Shown here piece after piece: positions 25,401 through 38,259 of a DNA stretch of 64,000 nucleotides. Position numbers and translations under genes: made by a program. The stretch comes from Certhia americana. Taxonomy: Eukaryota; Chordata; Aves; Passeriformes; Certhiidae. Below the pieces are notes generated by a model that saw nothing but the letters and a program-made list of their open reading frames with translations, was not told the origin of the DNA and did no database searches. Location of the stretch: positions 78,189,133 to 78,253,132 of the forward strand of contig CM031858.1 of the NCBI GenBank assembly GCA_018697195.1, in the 5' to 3' direction. Positions within the stretch are counted from its first letter, which is position 1, and every line of letters starts with the position of its first letter.

Positions 25401-28400
25401 GCTCGAGAACTAGCTTATTTTGTAACTTACTGTTTAGTTTCTGGAAAGAGTCTTACTCCAGAAAATGTAATTGTTTTCACTTTGGAAACCCTCATGATTT
25501 TAAAGCAGTTTTCTTGAAAAGCGTTCTGGTCTGGCTTGTGATCATTCACAAGCAGCTAACAAATAATTGCTTCAGTCTTTTGGTCTTTTGTTGGTGGCCC
25601 AGAGATACTACAGTTTTCAAGTAAACCCAAAAAGGAAAGAATAAAAAAGCACATCAGGAGTAGATTGCATGATCCATTAGTGAGTTTTTAAAATGGGTAT
25701 GCCTTGAGCAAATTTCTCAGGGCTGTGTGGTAAGACATCTTCAGCTGATATAGATGACACAACCTCATTTATTACTTCTCTGCTTTTTTATATCAGTCAA
25801 AGCTTCAGAACTTGTGAGCCACTGTAAACTCTGGGAAAATTCTGTTTCTTTGGAAAAATTCGATCTTGGAAAAGTGGTATTGAATTTTTATACATAAAAC
25901 TTGTTCAAGCAAAAAAAAAGATAAATTTAACTTTAGACAGTATCATTTCTTATGAAATTGTGAAATAAAGATGAAATGCAATAAGTTAATGCAGGTCCTG
26001 CATGATCTATTTGTAGATAGGTGGTGACATTTTAGACCCTGAATTCCTTCCAATGGAAAAAACATGCTGTAAGGGGCTTGGCATTCATGAAATCTTAATC
26101 CAAAAGGTAATAACCCACGCTCATTGGGGGGAGATTGATATAATAACTTCAAACATTTCACAAGCCCTATGACAGAAAATATGGTAGGCCTTCAGTCAAG
26201 TTGCTCTTCAGTTCTTTTCAACATATAAGAAGACAAATTATAAAATTTGTGTTCTGCTAAAGTTTGGTAATCTGACAATGGGACCTGACAGCCCAGACAA
26301 TAAAAAATATGTACATAATGCAGCATTTATTGTTTTCACAAATGCTATCATTAATAAACTGAGAATTTTTTCAAGGCTTATGGAATGAGGGAGCAGAGGA
26401 CCACACAGCTGCTCTGACCATGTGGCATTCAAGCTGCTTTTGGGCCATGGCCATTCCAAATTGACAGGCACTTCACAGACACATTCAGCTGGCTTGGACC
26501 AGAATGGATCCAATAGGTCCAACCATTCTCTCTGATCAGTAAGGCAGTCTCAGAAGATGTAGGTATAACTCATTTTGGAAATGACACTGTGAAAAGGGAA
26601 TACATTTTTTTTCAGAAAACCTTGGTTTGAACATGACAAATTATGGGGTTTTTTCCTCCTGTAGGTAGCACGTTGTTTTCTTAATAATGCCCAAAGTGCA
26701 CAGAAGTAGAAACGAATTGTGCCATTCATATACATTGATTCTTGCCTGCACATTTCAAAATATATTTTCTCTGGAAAATTTTGAATAGTTTTATTTTCTT
26801 CTTCTCTGTTGCTCTTTTGGGGTTTTTTTAAATATAAAATGTTCTTTTCAAAACAGAAATAGATGTTTCAGTTTTGCTTGAGCTTGAAAGCTTGAATTTT
26901 GTTGGAAGAAAGGATGTTCTTTGAGTTTTGTTGTGTTTATGTGCATGTGCATTTCATTATTGTGTATTTATATAGAAAAGCTTGTATAAAATTTCACTAA
27001 TTAAAATTCATTGCTTTAGAAATATATTTAAATGTCTAGTCTACATGACGCTTGAATTTCACCTGGATCACATTTTAAATTAGTCATCTATATTTTTGAA
27101 TAAGCACACTTCAAGTTTGAACCACTGCACTAGATCATACCTCACTGAGCTTGGACAAAAATGACATCTTTTGCTTCATGCTTTTTTTCCTGACCTGGGC
27201 TTTTGTGCTGCTTTCACTGCTTTCCTCAGAGTCACTACTTGGATAAAGGGAAGTTGCTGCCTTCCCATGGCTAAAAGCAGCCCTCTGGGTTTAGATGAAT
27301 GCTAGCACATGGCATCTGCTTACAGTACTCTCACTGGATTAAGTCTGTAGGTTCTTGTGCTTTCATTTATAATATTGTTTTCATTTGTGTCACTACATAA
27401 AAAGTATTGAGGGGTTTTGTCTATATTAGCCAAAAAGATGAATTTCCCAAAGGCTCCCATGGACATGGTAAGACTCCCACTTTGTTCAATGGAAAAATCC
27501 AGTCTGGCCTGTGTCTAGGACCCAAACACAAAACTAAGCATATCCATGCTTAGCTGAGGCGCTGTCTGAGCTGCCTGTCACTGCTGCTCCAGAAAATGTT
27601 CAAATTCAGCTTTCCAAGCTGTCCTTCAAATTCATCCAAGCAGCTGCCAAGAAGCTTTTTAAAGCAAATGCAAGTCTGAGATTTGCTGAGACAGAAGGGG
27701 AAGGCAGCTGGTTTTAGCCATCAGAGATCAGTTGAATGTGACCAGGTTTTGCCTGCTAGGTGTAGAGAGACAGACCACCACAGGAACAGGGAGCAGCAGC
27801 TTTTACAGAGACATTAGTGCTTGCTTTGCTGTCACTGGGCACGGTTATCTGAGTTCATACCATCTTTCTTCACACAGGCAATCCAGAATATTTTGAAGTG
27901 GCCCACTTCAGCCTATGCTGAAATACTCAAGGGACAAGTCAGTTTTCCCTCCCACTTAGTTATTCCTTCTCAAAAACCAGTCTGTCATTTGGTAAGGTAA
28001 ATTTTCACTTCAGTATGGCATCATCTATGTCACTACTCCATGGACTGTCACTGAGCTAATTCATGCTGTGGCACATCCTCAACCCCCATTTCTCAGCCGA
28101 CCTTGGTAAATACAGTTATCTAGAGGATGCCACTTGCTACAGATCATGAATAAACTTTCTGCATATAAACTTTCTGCATCCCCTTGTTAGGTAAAAAACA
28201 TCAAAAGATTTCTTTTTCCCTTTCTTTACTCTTTAGTGATTGGTTACACACAAGCAAACACTGTCTGATGTTTTGATGTTTGTAGACCACTTTCACTTGC
28301 AACTTTGAAATTCCTTCTTGTGTTATCCATACAAATATATGGTGTCCATTCATGTGGAATTAGAATAGGAAAGTAGTTGTAGCTGTGAGGCTCTTTGTGA

Positions 28401-29085
28401 TGTAGTTAGAAATCCAGCTGCCCTTCTGCATCCCTAACTCTTTTCCCATTGCTCATAATTCAAATTCCTTTTGGCTTCAATTTTCCACACTCAACCTCAG
28501 CCCAAAAGTGATTTCATTGGACATCTGAGCAAAATCTTTTGAGCCATTTTTGAATGATTCGAGTGTGAAAACCGTCTGCCAAATGTTCTGACCATATATA
28601 CATAGAGGGAAAATTTAGAGCTTTCTTTTTGTTTCAAAATTTGTAGAGGTCACTAAAGAAAGTTTCTCAAGTCTTTTCAGAAGGGGAAATTTAGAATAGG
28701 AAATTTTGTCACCTTGTGTACAGTAGCAGCTTCCTAACCCAGCTTCATATTTCCTACTTTTTCCCAGTTCTACAGCCACACACTGGCATTTTACCCATAC
28801 GTGCAAATAGGTGCACAAGTAAAGAGCTTCATTCCATCTATGCTGTCTGTGCTGACAGCAGCAAAATATAGGTTTCCTTTCTGCTTGATGGAAGTTTACC
28901 ATTGTGCTAAAAAGGGAAACCCAAAGCAACACACTGCTTTCTGTTCCAACTGAACTTTGTCCATCCAAACAAAGTGTCTGAAGGGAAGACAAGGCAAGGA
29001 CACTACCTGGCAAGGCCTCTCTCTCAAGGGCTATCTAGAGCTCTTCCCCTGGAGACCAGGAGGAGATGCTTTATGGCTAAAGACA
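22430..29085. other. AT-rich non-coding stretch
   Basis: I see no gene or confidently assignable repeat family. It holds a short TG repeat near 23,989-24,002, a 15-bp tandem duplication at 28,150-28,179, and many chance short frames. The sequence resembles ordinary intronic or intergenic DNA. Confidence 0.5.
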
Positions 29086-29089
29086 GGCA

Positions 29090-30440
29090 AAAACTATATG
29101 TATCTCAAAAACAAGAAATGTCAAAACGTCAACCCAAAGAACTACAGGCTAATCTGTCCCACTTTAATGGTCTCTTGGGGGGGTAATTAAGCACATATTT
29201 TCCATGTCTGAATTAGTCCTGACCCACCTGATTGCCTGCTGTGATCAGGATCTCTGTTTCTGGACTAAGGCAGAGCACTGCATGTCATTTTTCTTGACTT
29301 CACCAAGGCTTTCAGCACAGTCTTGCATAATAGTCTTGTATTCAAGTTAGAATGTAATGGTTTGGATGAATGGGCAACTATCCACCTGAAAACTTATTCA
29401 TGAGACTCATAAGGGTAGGGGTTAGTGAGTCATATTTTATCTGGAAGCCAGTAAGAAATGGAGTACTCTGGCTCTTTTCCTGCAACCTGTCCTGCTTCAC
29501 AGATTTATCAATGGCCTGACCATGCTTTCATCCAGCTGGAAAATAACACCAAATTTGGGGGCAATTTTTGATACATTCAGGGTTTAGAATTTAGGGGTGT
29601 AGTCCATAGGGACCTCGACAGATTGGAGGAATGGGACAGGAAGAACCAGCTGAATTGGTCAAGGGCTAACACTAGGTGCTGCCCCTGGACAGGAAAGACA
29701 ACCTGTTGCAAGGACACAGAGTGATGCCAGCCTGACTGGGAGCAGCTCTGCAAGAAGGGATCTGGGGCCTTGGCTGGAACAAGCTGGGTGGACAGCTATC
29801 TGCACCTTCAGCAGTGTCAATGGCCGGGACATCGAGGGGAGGGTTTATCCTTCTCTTCTCAGCATGTCTTGAAGCCCATCTCAAATAATGCACCCACTTT
29901 TGGCTTCCCAATTCAGGAACAACTTTAGCAAACTGGAGCAAGTTCAGTGGAGGACACCAAGCTGCCCAGGTTCTTGCCTTGTGAGGGAAATTGAGGGCCC
30001 AGGTCTTGTTCAGCATGAAGAAGAGATGACTTTGATGGAGCCTAGCAGTAGCCTGCCTGTACTGCAATGAGAGAATCAAGCAAATCAATCCAGTTTCTTC
30101 AGAGCAGAGTGTGAGTGAATACACACAATGAGTGTAATATGAAACAAGAGATATTCAGGGAGGAAAACTGAAAAATGACTGGAAAGAGGATTTTTTTTTT
30201 TTTTTCTTTTTCTTTTATTTTTTTTTTTTTTAACTCTGAAGACATTCAAGCACTGGAACAGGCTGCCCAGAAAGTACATAGTGTCTCTCTCCATCCTCGG
30301 ACAATTTCAGGACCACACTGAATAAAGCCTTAGGCAATTTGGTCTGATCTTACAGATGACCCTGCTTATAACAGAAGATGGAAGTAGAGATCTCCTGAGA
30401 TCCTCCCAGCCTGAATTTTCCTCTGATCCTGTGTGGTATT
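29090..30440 (+). mobile_element. CR1 LINE fragment, sense strand, inactive
   Basis: The left part encodes decayed CR1 reverse-transcriptase motifs: NPKNYRLICPT near 29,130-29,160 and LDFTKAFSTVLHNSLVFKLE near 29,290-29,350, which correspond to the conserved 'NYRPISL' and 'DFSKAFDTVSH' segments. The right part matches the CR1 3' end, with ACTGGAACAGGCTGCCCAG near 30,255 and CTCCTGAGATCCTCCCAGCC near 30,393. Frameshifts and stops break the frame throughout. A T-rich expansion interrupts it at 30,190-30,232. Ends are approximate. Confidence 0.75.
30190..30232. repeat. T-rich tract inside CR1
   Basis: Two long T runs separated by CTTTTTCTTTTA lie at the point where intact CR1 copies carry only a short T run before the 'CACTGGAACAGG' segment. 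This suggests local slippage expansion inside the old element. Confidence 0.85.
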
Positions 30441-30444
30441 AAAG

Positions 30445-33400
30445 AGTAAATGTAGTCCGTTGTCTGATGATACAAATCTGTTCTGCAGCCTGAGGGTACC
30501 AGTACTGTGTCCAATATTGTGTCAACAGGCAGACAAAGAAACCATGAGAAGCACACTGTCTGCAGAGTGGCATGTGCTCAGCACCTGCCTTTGCCCTTAG
30601 TCCCTCCTACATCCCACATGCAGGATTTGGATTTTTAATTTAACGTGTGAAAATTCATTACTGACAATGGTTATGTAGTCTGCCAACAAGACCTGTTAAT
30701 TCTATATGCAAAAGTAAGATCCAGATACTTGGAACTTGGGGTATACATATTGATATTTGTTTCAATAAAAGTAATTTAAGCCAGACCACTCTTATATCTA
30801 AATCATCTTTCCCTCAAGATCAGAAGACCCAAAGCAGATTCAGTCAAATTCAGTAATACAGCTCTCCCTTTTTTTCCTAAAGTCATCAGGTAACCATATT
30901 AGTCTAAGAATGAAAATGTGACTTCAAGGATGTGAAACATTTGCTATCATAGTACATGAGGGCCACTATTATTCTTATTTGAACATAAAAAAAATTAATA
31001 TGTGAGCAAATGATCATTTTCCAGACTCATTCAAAAGCTGAATTAAGTAATTGGGTTTTCCTGTCCTCTGCCATCTGGCACTGAATCAGACTTAATGTGC
31101 AGTAGTGGAAGTAAGGCTGGTAGGTTTGAGTCATATTTCAGTCAGGACAATAGATCAGCTTATATTAGAGAAGCAGTGGACAGGGTTAAGGTTAAGAAGG
31201 TTAATTCCCAGGCATATAAAGTGGAAATAGATAAGGAAAGACTGTAGTAATGAAGGGTTGTGAGAGAGTAAAAGGAAACCAAAGCTGCTGGAAGAGTGAG
31301 TGAAAGAGTGAGTGAATGTCATATCAGAGATAGTTGAAACCAAACGTGGATGAATGTCTGGAAACAGCAATGTAAGGAAAAGCTATGATCTAAAGGTAGC
31401 AAGACAAGATCTCTTCCAAAAACTTGAATCCCAAACTGGAGACTAAGTAAGAATTTAGGTGGCTAACCAGGAAGACTAAACACTTAAGAATTTAGTAATA
31501 GTGTTGGATCAATGGTCTCATCTTCAAAATGAGGTCTGCAATAAATTATTTCAGCAAGAGGTATATTTGCATGTAGAAGTAACAAAACACACTTAGCTGA
31601 AAGCCATATACAGCATGCAGTAAATTTTACTAGTCTCATACAGTCCAAAACATTATTGACTCATAGTGGTGGTATGTGATATAATGATTATGAGGTATTA
31701 GTCTTACCTACTTTTCCATAACCCAAAACATCACAGGACAATTAATAGAGTGATAAAATCTCTCTAGCTGCAATAGAAATTTGTTTTCTCTTAGGTCTTT
31801 TTGAGTTATCCTATATTTAAACGTATGGCTTTTTTTTTATAAAACCAAGGAAAGCGAAAAAAATACATTATCTGAATGCACCAGCAAGTGAAATATATGC
31901 TTTATATTTATATCTGACTACTGAAAGAGTCTTACTCTTACATGAACTTGTTTTGTCCTATAGTCCTCCTCATTATCAGTAGTGCCATGGTGTATTCACT
32001 ATGAACACAAAGCCTACAGAATAATTCGACTGATAGAATAAAACCCCAACAAGTAAGACTATATTGCTTTGGAGTGTGTTCTTGCCAGACCTGTTTAAAT
32101 ACTTCATAAAAAGGAATTTTGACTTGGAATGTGAGACCTGCATGCATGATTTGAAGTCTGAAAACCATGGCTAGGAATGAGAAGAGGATATTCAGTCTGT
32201 TCAGTGAATTTAAGTCTACAGAACTTAATCACTGTCCTGTGAAATATAAATGAACTCCAGTGTAACAGGACTTGCAAACAAAATTGCAAGAAGAGTGATT
32301 AGATATATTTTTCTTAGTGTCAGAACCATTTTCTGATTTTGTTCCTGACCCTGATTTTATGTTTTCTTCAGTTTTATAGCACTGGAATGAGGCTGAGCTA
32401 GGAACACCTCAAAAGAAAATCAGTTTCACCTGAAATCATCAAAAACAGTCACTCAACTTGTCAATACATATGGCTTCAGGTACCCCAAGAGAGAACAAGA
32501 AGGGAATGAATGCTGCAGAACTTCTGTCCTTTATTGCTTAGCTTCAGTTAAAGAATTTACTTATCACTCAGGTAAATGTGATATTAAAGGAGAAATGTTT
32601 CCTCCTAGGCAAAAAGCTTTAACTGGCAAGAAAAGCTAGAACTAACCTTTTATTTTTTAAAGGAAAATGACAAGCATTTTGAGAAAAAGAAAGACCTTGT
32701 GGACATTGCTGGAAGGCATGACACTCTAGCCAGTTTATGTTAAGGCTAATAGAGTAGGTATTGATAGACCCAGTCTGTAAAAAGGTATGGCTGATGAACA
32801 GAATTCCTTGTACAAATTCTGTAGATGGGAGGATTCCAGTTCATGTCATCCGGATGGATGCAGCATTCCTCAAAAGCTGAAGTACTCCTCTTTAAATTGC
32901 TTATGTCCCTTTGCTCTCCCTGCTTTTTCCACATGGCAAAGTTGGTTTTGTCCCTTATACAGAAGGTTGAACTGATTTTTTCTGAGGAAGGAAAAGTAGC
33001 TCACCGTTCTGACTGAGATGGGTGGCTTACAGTACAGTCTGTGCAGAAAGTGGCTTCAGCTTTCAGGATTTCAGGATGTTTGCTTTCAGTTGCCCACAGG
33101 TTCTTCAGTTAAGTGATCTGCCCATGAAGCCCACAGTGAATCAATTGAATTAGCAAGGTTGTTGGGATTGAGCTCATTTTATTCCTGTGCTACTCACTTC
33201 CTCTTTAACCAATTTGTTTCCAGATGCAGAGAGAGAAGCACAGGGATGTTCAGCCAAGTAACTGTGGAGTGGTCTTAAGGCTAAAGCCATTTTAGATGTG
33301 ACAGAATACATATCTATATCCTCATTCACATGTTGATTTACATAACCAGTTCCTTTAAGCAAAGAAAAAAAGAATATAAACTTGACAGCAAGTGGGTATA

Positions 33401-36400
33401 TAATTTTGAAGGCCATCAAATGAAAAGATAATTTATACTGAATAAGTGTTTTCCTAGAAAATATGTTTACTTGTCTAGAAGTGTTGTGGGTGCCAAAAAG
33501 TCATTTTTAAAAGACAAATGACTCTGCAGGAAAGCGGAAGGACTGTGCAGGCCATGCACTTCCCTTAAGCTGTTACAATGATTGACTCAAATGGCTTGTT
33601 AGTTTAAGAGACTTCTAGCAGGAACTGGAGCATGCTGTATACTGTTTATGTTTTAAGAAAACATGGACTATGTTGATTTACAGCTCTCAAGGTTTCTCCT
33701 TTAAGCAAAAATACAGACTACAGACCAATTCCATGGAAGGAAAAAAAAAAAAAAAAAGAAACTCAAAATAAATGAACCCACACAAAATTCATAATTCTAG
33801 AGTTAGAAGACATTATACTCAGGAAAGTAGTAGCATTTAGTTTTCTAGTTTCACCATCTGCTTTTCAACTTCGCTCCCTATGTGCAAAGCTAAAAGATTT
33901 AGAAGGACAGAGGGTCACCATTACTTCAAATAATTGGTATTTTAAATATGTCAGAAATACCATGAGTGCTGGCAGGAAGCCATTAGCTACAGACAAGGAA
34001 GCAAAATTTATCTTCTCAGATTTATAATGAAAAGTCCATGTATTACACTAAATCCCCACAAAGGAAGACTCTCTAAAGATCAGTTCAGTTCCTCAGAGTT
34101 TCACATTTTCATCAGGCTATTCCTCTGCCTTGTGCATTTTAAATAGCTGCTTGTGCAAGAAAATTCATAACGTAGAGGAACAGAGCTCACGCCGCATGAA
34201 CTCTCTGGTTTCATGTTTTTAAGAACAAACATGAACTTAAATCCCTATTTTCAAATGGCATTTGCACCAGGTTTTTGTTTTGTTTTGTTTTATTCTTAAA
34301 TTCTGTAAATCTTGTCATTCTTACAGTTAGTAGCACAAAATTTTTCTTTAGGTTCATAAGCATAAAGACTTCAATATCTTCTTATTCTTAAGATAAAATC
34401 TTAAAATCTTTAGCCATTGTATCACAGAGTGTGACTAAGCCTCTGAAGTTGAATAAGCCACACCAAGATACTTTTCCACAAGGAGCTTAGAATTCAACGG
34501 GAAATTAAGTTAAGCCTTTCAAAATGCAATGCAGGCCAAATGAGTCCTGTTACAGAGAGACATAAACAAGCGACCCAGCAGCAAGTCTTGGTTAACAAAT
34601 ATATTTCTTCACACAGGCACATCTGAGTGGCATCTAGAATCCTTGACTGGAGGAGATAGGAGCTCCTGCATCTATTTAGTCTGAAGTGAAAATTCAGCAA
34701 ACATGAGTGAGAGTCAAACACCTTCTCCACCAAGTCACATCTATTTTGTTTAATTCTGGGGAGAGCCTATCAAGTCCAGCTGAAGGGGGAGGGAGAATTT
34801 GACAGCAAGAACTTTCTAAAAGTAAACATGACTTCTGCTAGTCATTTTTAATTCACTTCTTCTTTCATGAAAATGGTACTTATTAAGTAAAATTTCATTA
34901 ACCCCATACAATTAATTTGAACTAATAATGCTTAGACAGTTCTTAGAAATGTAATATTAGTGTTGGCAGTGTTTCCTCCATTGTCTGCCATGTCTTCTAA
35001 AATTATGCCAAGCCACAGTCGAGGTCATCACTGCTTATATAGAGTCAAGTACAGCTAGCAATAGTATGCTTTTGGCAATTTTGGAGTTGTTATTTTAAAG
35101 CTCCTTTGCCTTGGAGCTATCTAGTCTCAAGGGTTACAAAAGGAATCCTAGACTTTCCAATATAGCATCCCAGACAAAGATGTATCCTGACTTTTCAGTA
35201 ATTGAGAATAGCCATAGGATTAGACCACCATTTGATACTGTGTTTGGATAAGACCCTCAATTTAGATGTTATTCATATCAGATGTTTATTTTAAAGTGAG
35301 GCATATTTAGGGTTTTAGTAGCTCAAGCCAGATTCCACGTCAACTTTCTCCATGCTATACATAGCCACCATCTGGCACAACTGCACCAGCACAACCCCCC
35401 AGGGTTCCAAAAGGCAGCTCTCTGTGACACCAGTAGAGCTCAGCACAGTCACAAGCAGGTGCAAGTTCAACTGGAGCTGCAGCTCAGCCTCAGCCTGCAG
35501 GACTAACACCAGCAGCTCACAGGTTGCCAGCACCTGACATGTGACATTGAGGTTTGCATCAGATGAAGCTCAGATATTTGTTCTCTGTTCACCTCTGTTT
35601 GCTGAAATTATGGGCTGAAAAGCTTCAAACGAGCTACCATCTGATTTAAATGAGCCTGCTGCACCTGTTTTCTAACATCACAATGCTAAATCAGCTTATT
35701 CACGGGCAGGGGCTTGCTCATCAGGTCTCTAGAGAAACAATCTGGTGTGTATGAGAACTGTGATGCAAGAATCCAGATAAGGAGAACAAACTTTAGGTAG
35801 ATGAAAACATTCCACGGTGGGCAACCTTGGCAGTATTCATTTTTTTCATTGCTGATGTCTCAGACTGATACAGAGTATCAGTATTGGCTGAACCTTTTAG
35901 GTGAGGTTGTTGATACTCAAAACCTCAGACCTTCAGCTCTTAGTGTGATCTCTAGACCACTCTTGAATAAATCCAGCTGCAGATCTGACATTAATTAGTG
36001 ATGCAAAATATTTTATGCAACCATAAAAGATTAACTGCACATGCAAAATACACAGAAGTCTGCATAAATATGCTTGAACCACCATTATATTTCTTTGCAA
36101 AAGCCACAATGGACTGCGCTTAAAAAAGTATACATAAACTGTTTCTAATTCTCGCAGGGCAGCAACTTCCAGCCAGACTGCCCAGAACAATGACTCAATT
36201 GGGCTATAGGTACTCAGCCCACATGACCATATTTACCTCATATTCTTACTCTATTTGCAAGGATAGCTAATTAGAAGCATCTCATCCAAACATATTAGGA
36301 AAGAGCTGCACACGACACCTGCTGTGCATAGTTTGTGTGCTGCATACACAAACAGTGCAGAACTGCACACTGGAGAAAGTCAACATGTTAACTCACACTG

Positions 36401-37035
36401 GAGGAAGTCAATGAGTGACTCTGCTGCTACAAAGCAGCAAAGCTTTTGTCATTTCATATATTCTGAGGAAAGTGAAGGTTAACAGTTTTGAAATTATTTA
36501 TTTTATGCTAAAACCCAGAACAGTAGCTTTCTTTTTGATTTGTGTTCTGCTTTGCATTGTGGCACAAAACTGAAACAAAGGAATTAGAGAAACCTCTGTG
36601 ATATCTTTAGAGAAATACTTGTAAGGTCTGCCAGGGCAGAAAATGGTGCAAGAGTTCTGCAGGGTTATACCAAAGGTATGACCAGAATAACAGCTAATAC
36701 CTGGTGGCAGTGCACTCATGTTGTGATACATTCCCAGAATACTTTTCCATCCTGCAGCAATTTGCTGTTTGTTGGCTTCCACCAGCAGATATTGCAGGCT
36801 TGGATGTGATGACATTCAATGGATACTGTTCTGGGAATTCTTGGCTGCTTTTTGAACACATGTGCACCAGCAGTGTCCAAAGCACCCCTTGGCAAGGGAT
36901 TTCTTGCAACCATTTAGCTTTACATTAGAGGAGGAGATACTTCCCTTTCCTTTTATTTGAAGTCTCCCTACTTCTAATCTGGTATGCTGATCAATTCTTC
37001 TCTTGGGAGAACAGTCAAACAGACAATATGAACTC
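30445..37035. other. AT-rich non-coding stretch
   Basis: No gene was recognised. It holds an A run at 33,741-33,757, a (GTTTT)-like tract near 34,275-34,291, and an imperfect duplication at 36,366-36,411. A GC-richer patch at 35,370-35,530 is rich in CAGC words and open on the minus strand, but it does not resemble a known protein. Confidence 0.5.
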
Positions 37036-37039
37036 ACCA

Positions 37040-38010
37040 TCTCCAGGGCACTGAATTTTTAGGATTCACTCTCTCCAGTTATCCCTTTTCCAAACTGAGA
37101 AGTCCTGGTCTTAGTGAGGAAAATCTTGAACACTTTGATAGCTTTCACTAGACCTCTTCAAATTATGTTTCATCCTTATTGAGTTGAAGGTGCAGAACTT
37201 CATACCATATCTATAATGGGGGTGTGCCATGAAAGTATTCAGGGACACATTGATATAATCTGTCTTCTACATCTTTGCTAGTAACTTTCAACAACATTCA
37301 TTATTTCTGAATGCTGATACACCTTTACTGATGTATCAATACATTAATAAGTAAATTCTTACTTGTGAGTTATAATAGTTTGTTCAGAATCCATTAGTTC
37401 ATTTTTAAATTTGGAGCGTGTATTTTCATGTACACCACTTAATACTGAACTAAAATTGAATTTCAACCCTCATTTGAAATTCTAGTCACTCAGTCCAGTA
37501 AGGGCTACATGCCACTCATTCTTCCTATCCTCTGAAAACTGACATAGTTGGAGAATTTTCTCACCTTGCTGCTTGTGCCCTTCCAATTTCTTTATGGCTG
37601 TGTTGAACAGCCTATCTCATTACATCAGCTTTACCACATTTCCCCATAAGGTGCTGATGATATCCCTTTCCATAACTAAAACCAACCTTTTTCTCCAGTC
37701 CTTGAATATTAACTATTTAATTATTTATGGAATTATCTTCCCTTGTATGCAAAGTCCATGTCTTTCCTTAAGAGCTCTCTGAAAATCCAGGAAACCTAAA
37801 TCAGACCACACCTTCAAAAGTTACAGGACATTTCTGAGACATGACTTCCTTTAAAAAACATTGATCCTCTGAAGTGTGTCGTTTATCCACGTGTTGGTTA
37901 TATAAAGTAGCCTGAAGCAACTCCCAGCTCACTGATCGAGTTTCCTGAACCTCCTCTGGAACTTCTTTTTGTAAAAGCATCAAGGAAGTTTATCCAGATG
38001 ATTTTAACCT
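37040..38010 (-). mobile_element. very old L3/CR1-like LINE, antisense
   Basis: The order of landmarks follows the reverse complement of ancient amniote L3/CR1-type LINE 3' regions. ATTGATATAATCTGTCTTC and AACATTCATTATTTCTGAATGC occur near 37,250-37,310, then ATTGAATTTCAACCCTCATTTG near 37,455, then GACATGACTTCCTTTAAAAAACATTGA near 37,838-37,864. Similarity is low, and there are no usable open frames. The assignment is by pattern only and boundaries are rough. Confidence 0.5.
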
Positions 38011-38157
38011 GTTAGGAAGAATCTACATGCCAGCACAAACACGAAGATATTTATAGGTTCCTTGCTGAAATCCTCTACAGATTGTATCAGGAAAATTACA
38101 CACTAGCATGCAAAGTCTTCTACATTGTACTTCATTAACTCAGAGCAGTAGTATAAG

Positions 38158-38258
38158 CAGGAGGGAAGAATCAAGAAGAAGAAATAGAAATAATTAAGAA
38201 ATAGAATCAAGAAATAGAAAGAATCAAGGAAAACAATAGAAAGGAAATAAATGACCCT
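38158..38258. repeat. A/G-rich low-complexity repeat
   Basis: An imperfect tandem array of AATCAAGAAATAGAAA-type units on the plus strand is almost free of C and T-rich words. It is simple purine-rich DNA. Confidence 0.8.
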
Positions 38259-38259
38259 C

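Noticed and set aside
29672..30124. 150-codon minus-strand frame
   Set aside because: It is antisense to a sense-strand CR1 fragment and has no protein similarity that I can recognise.
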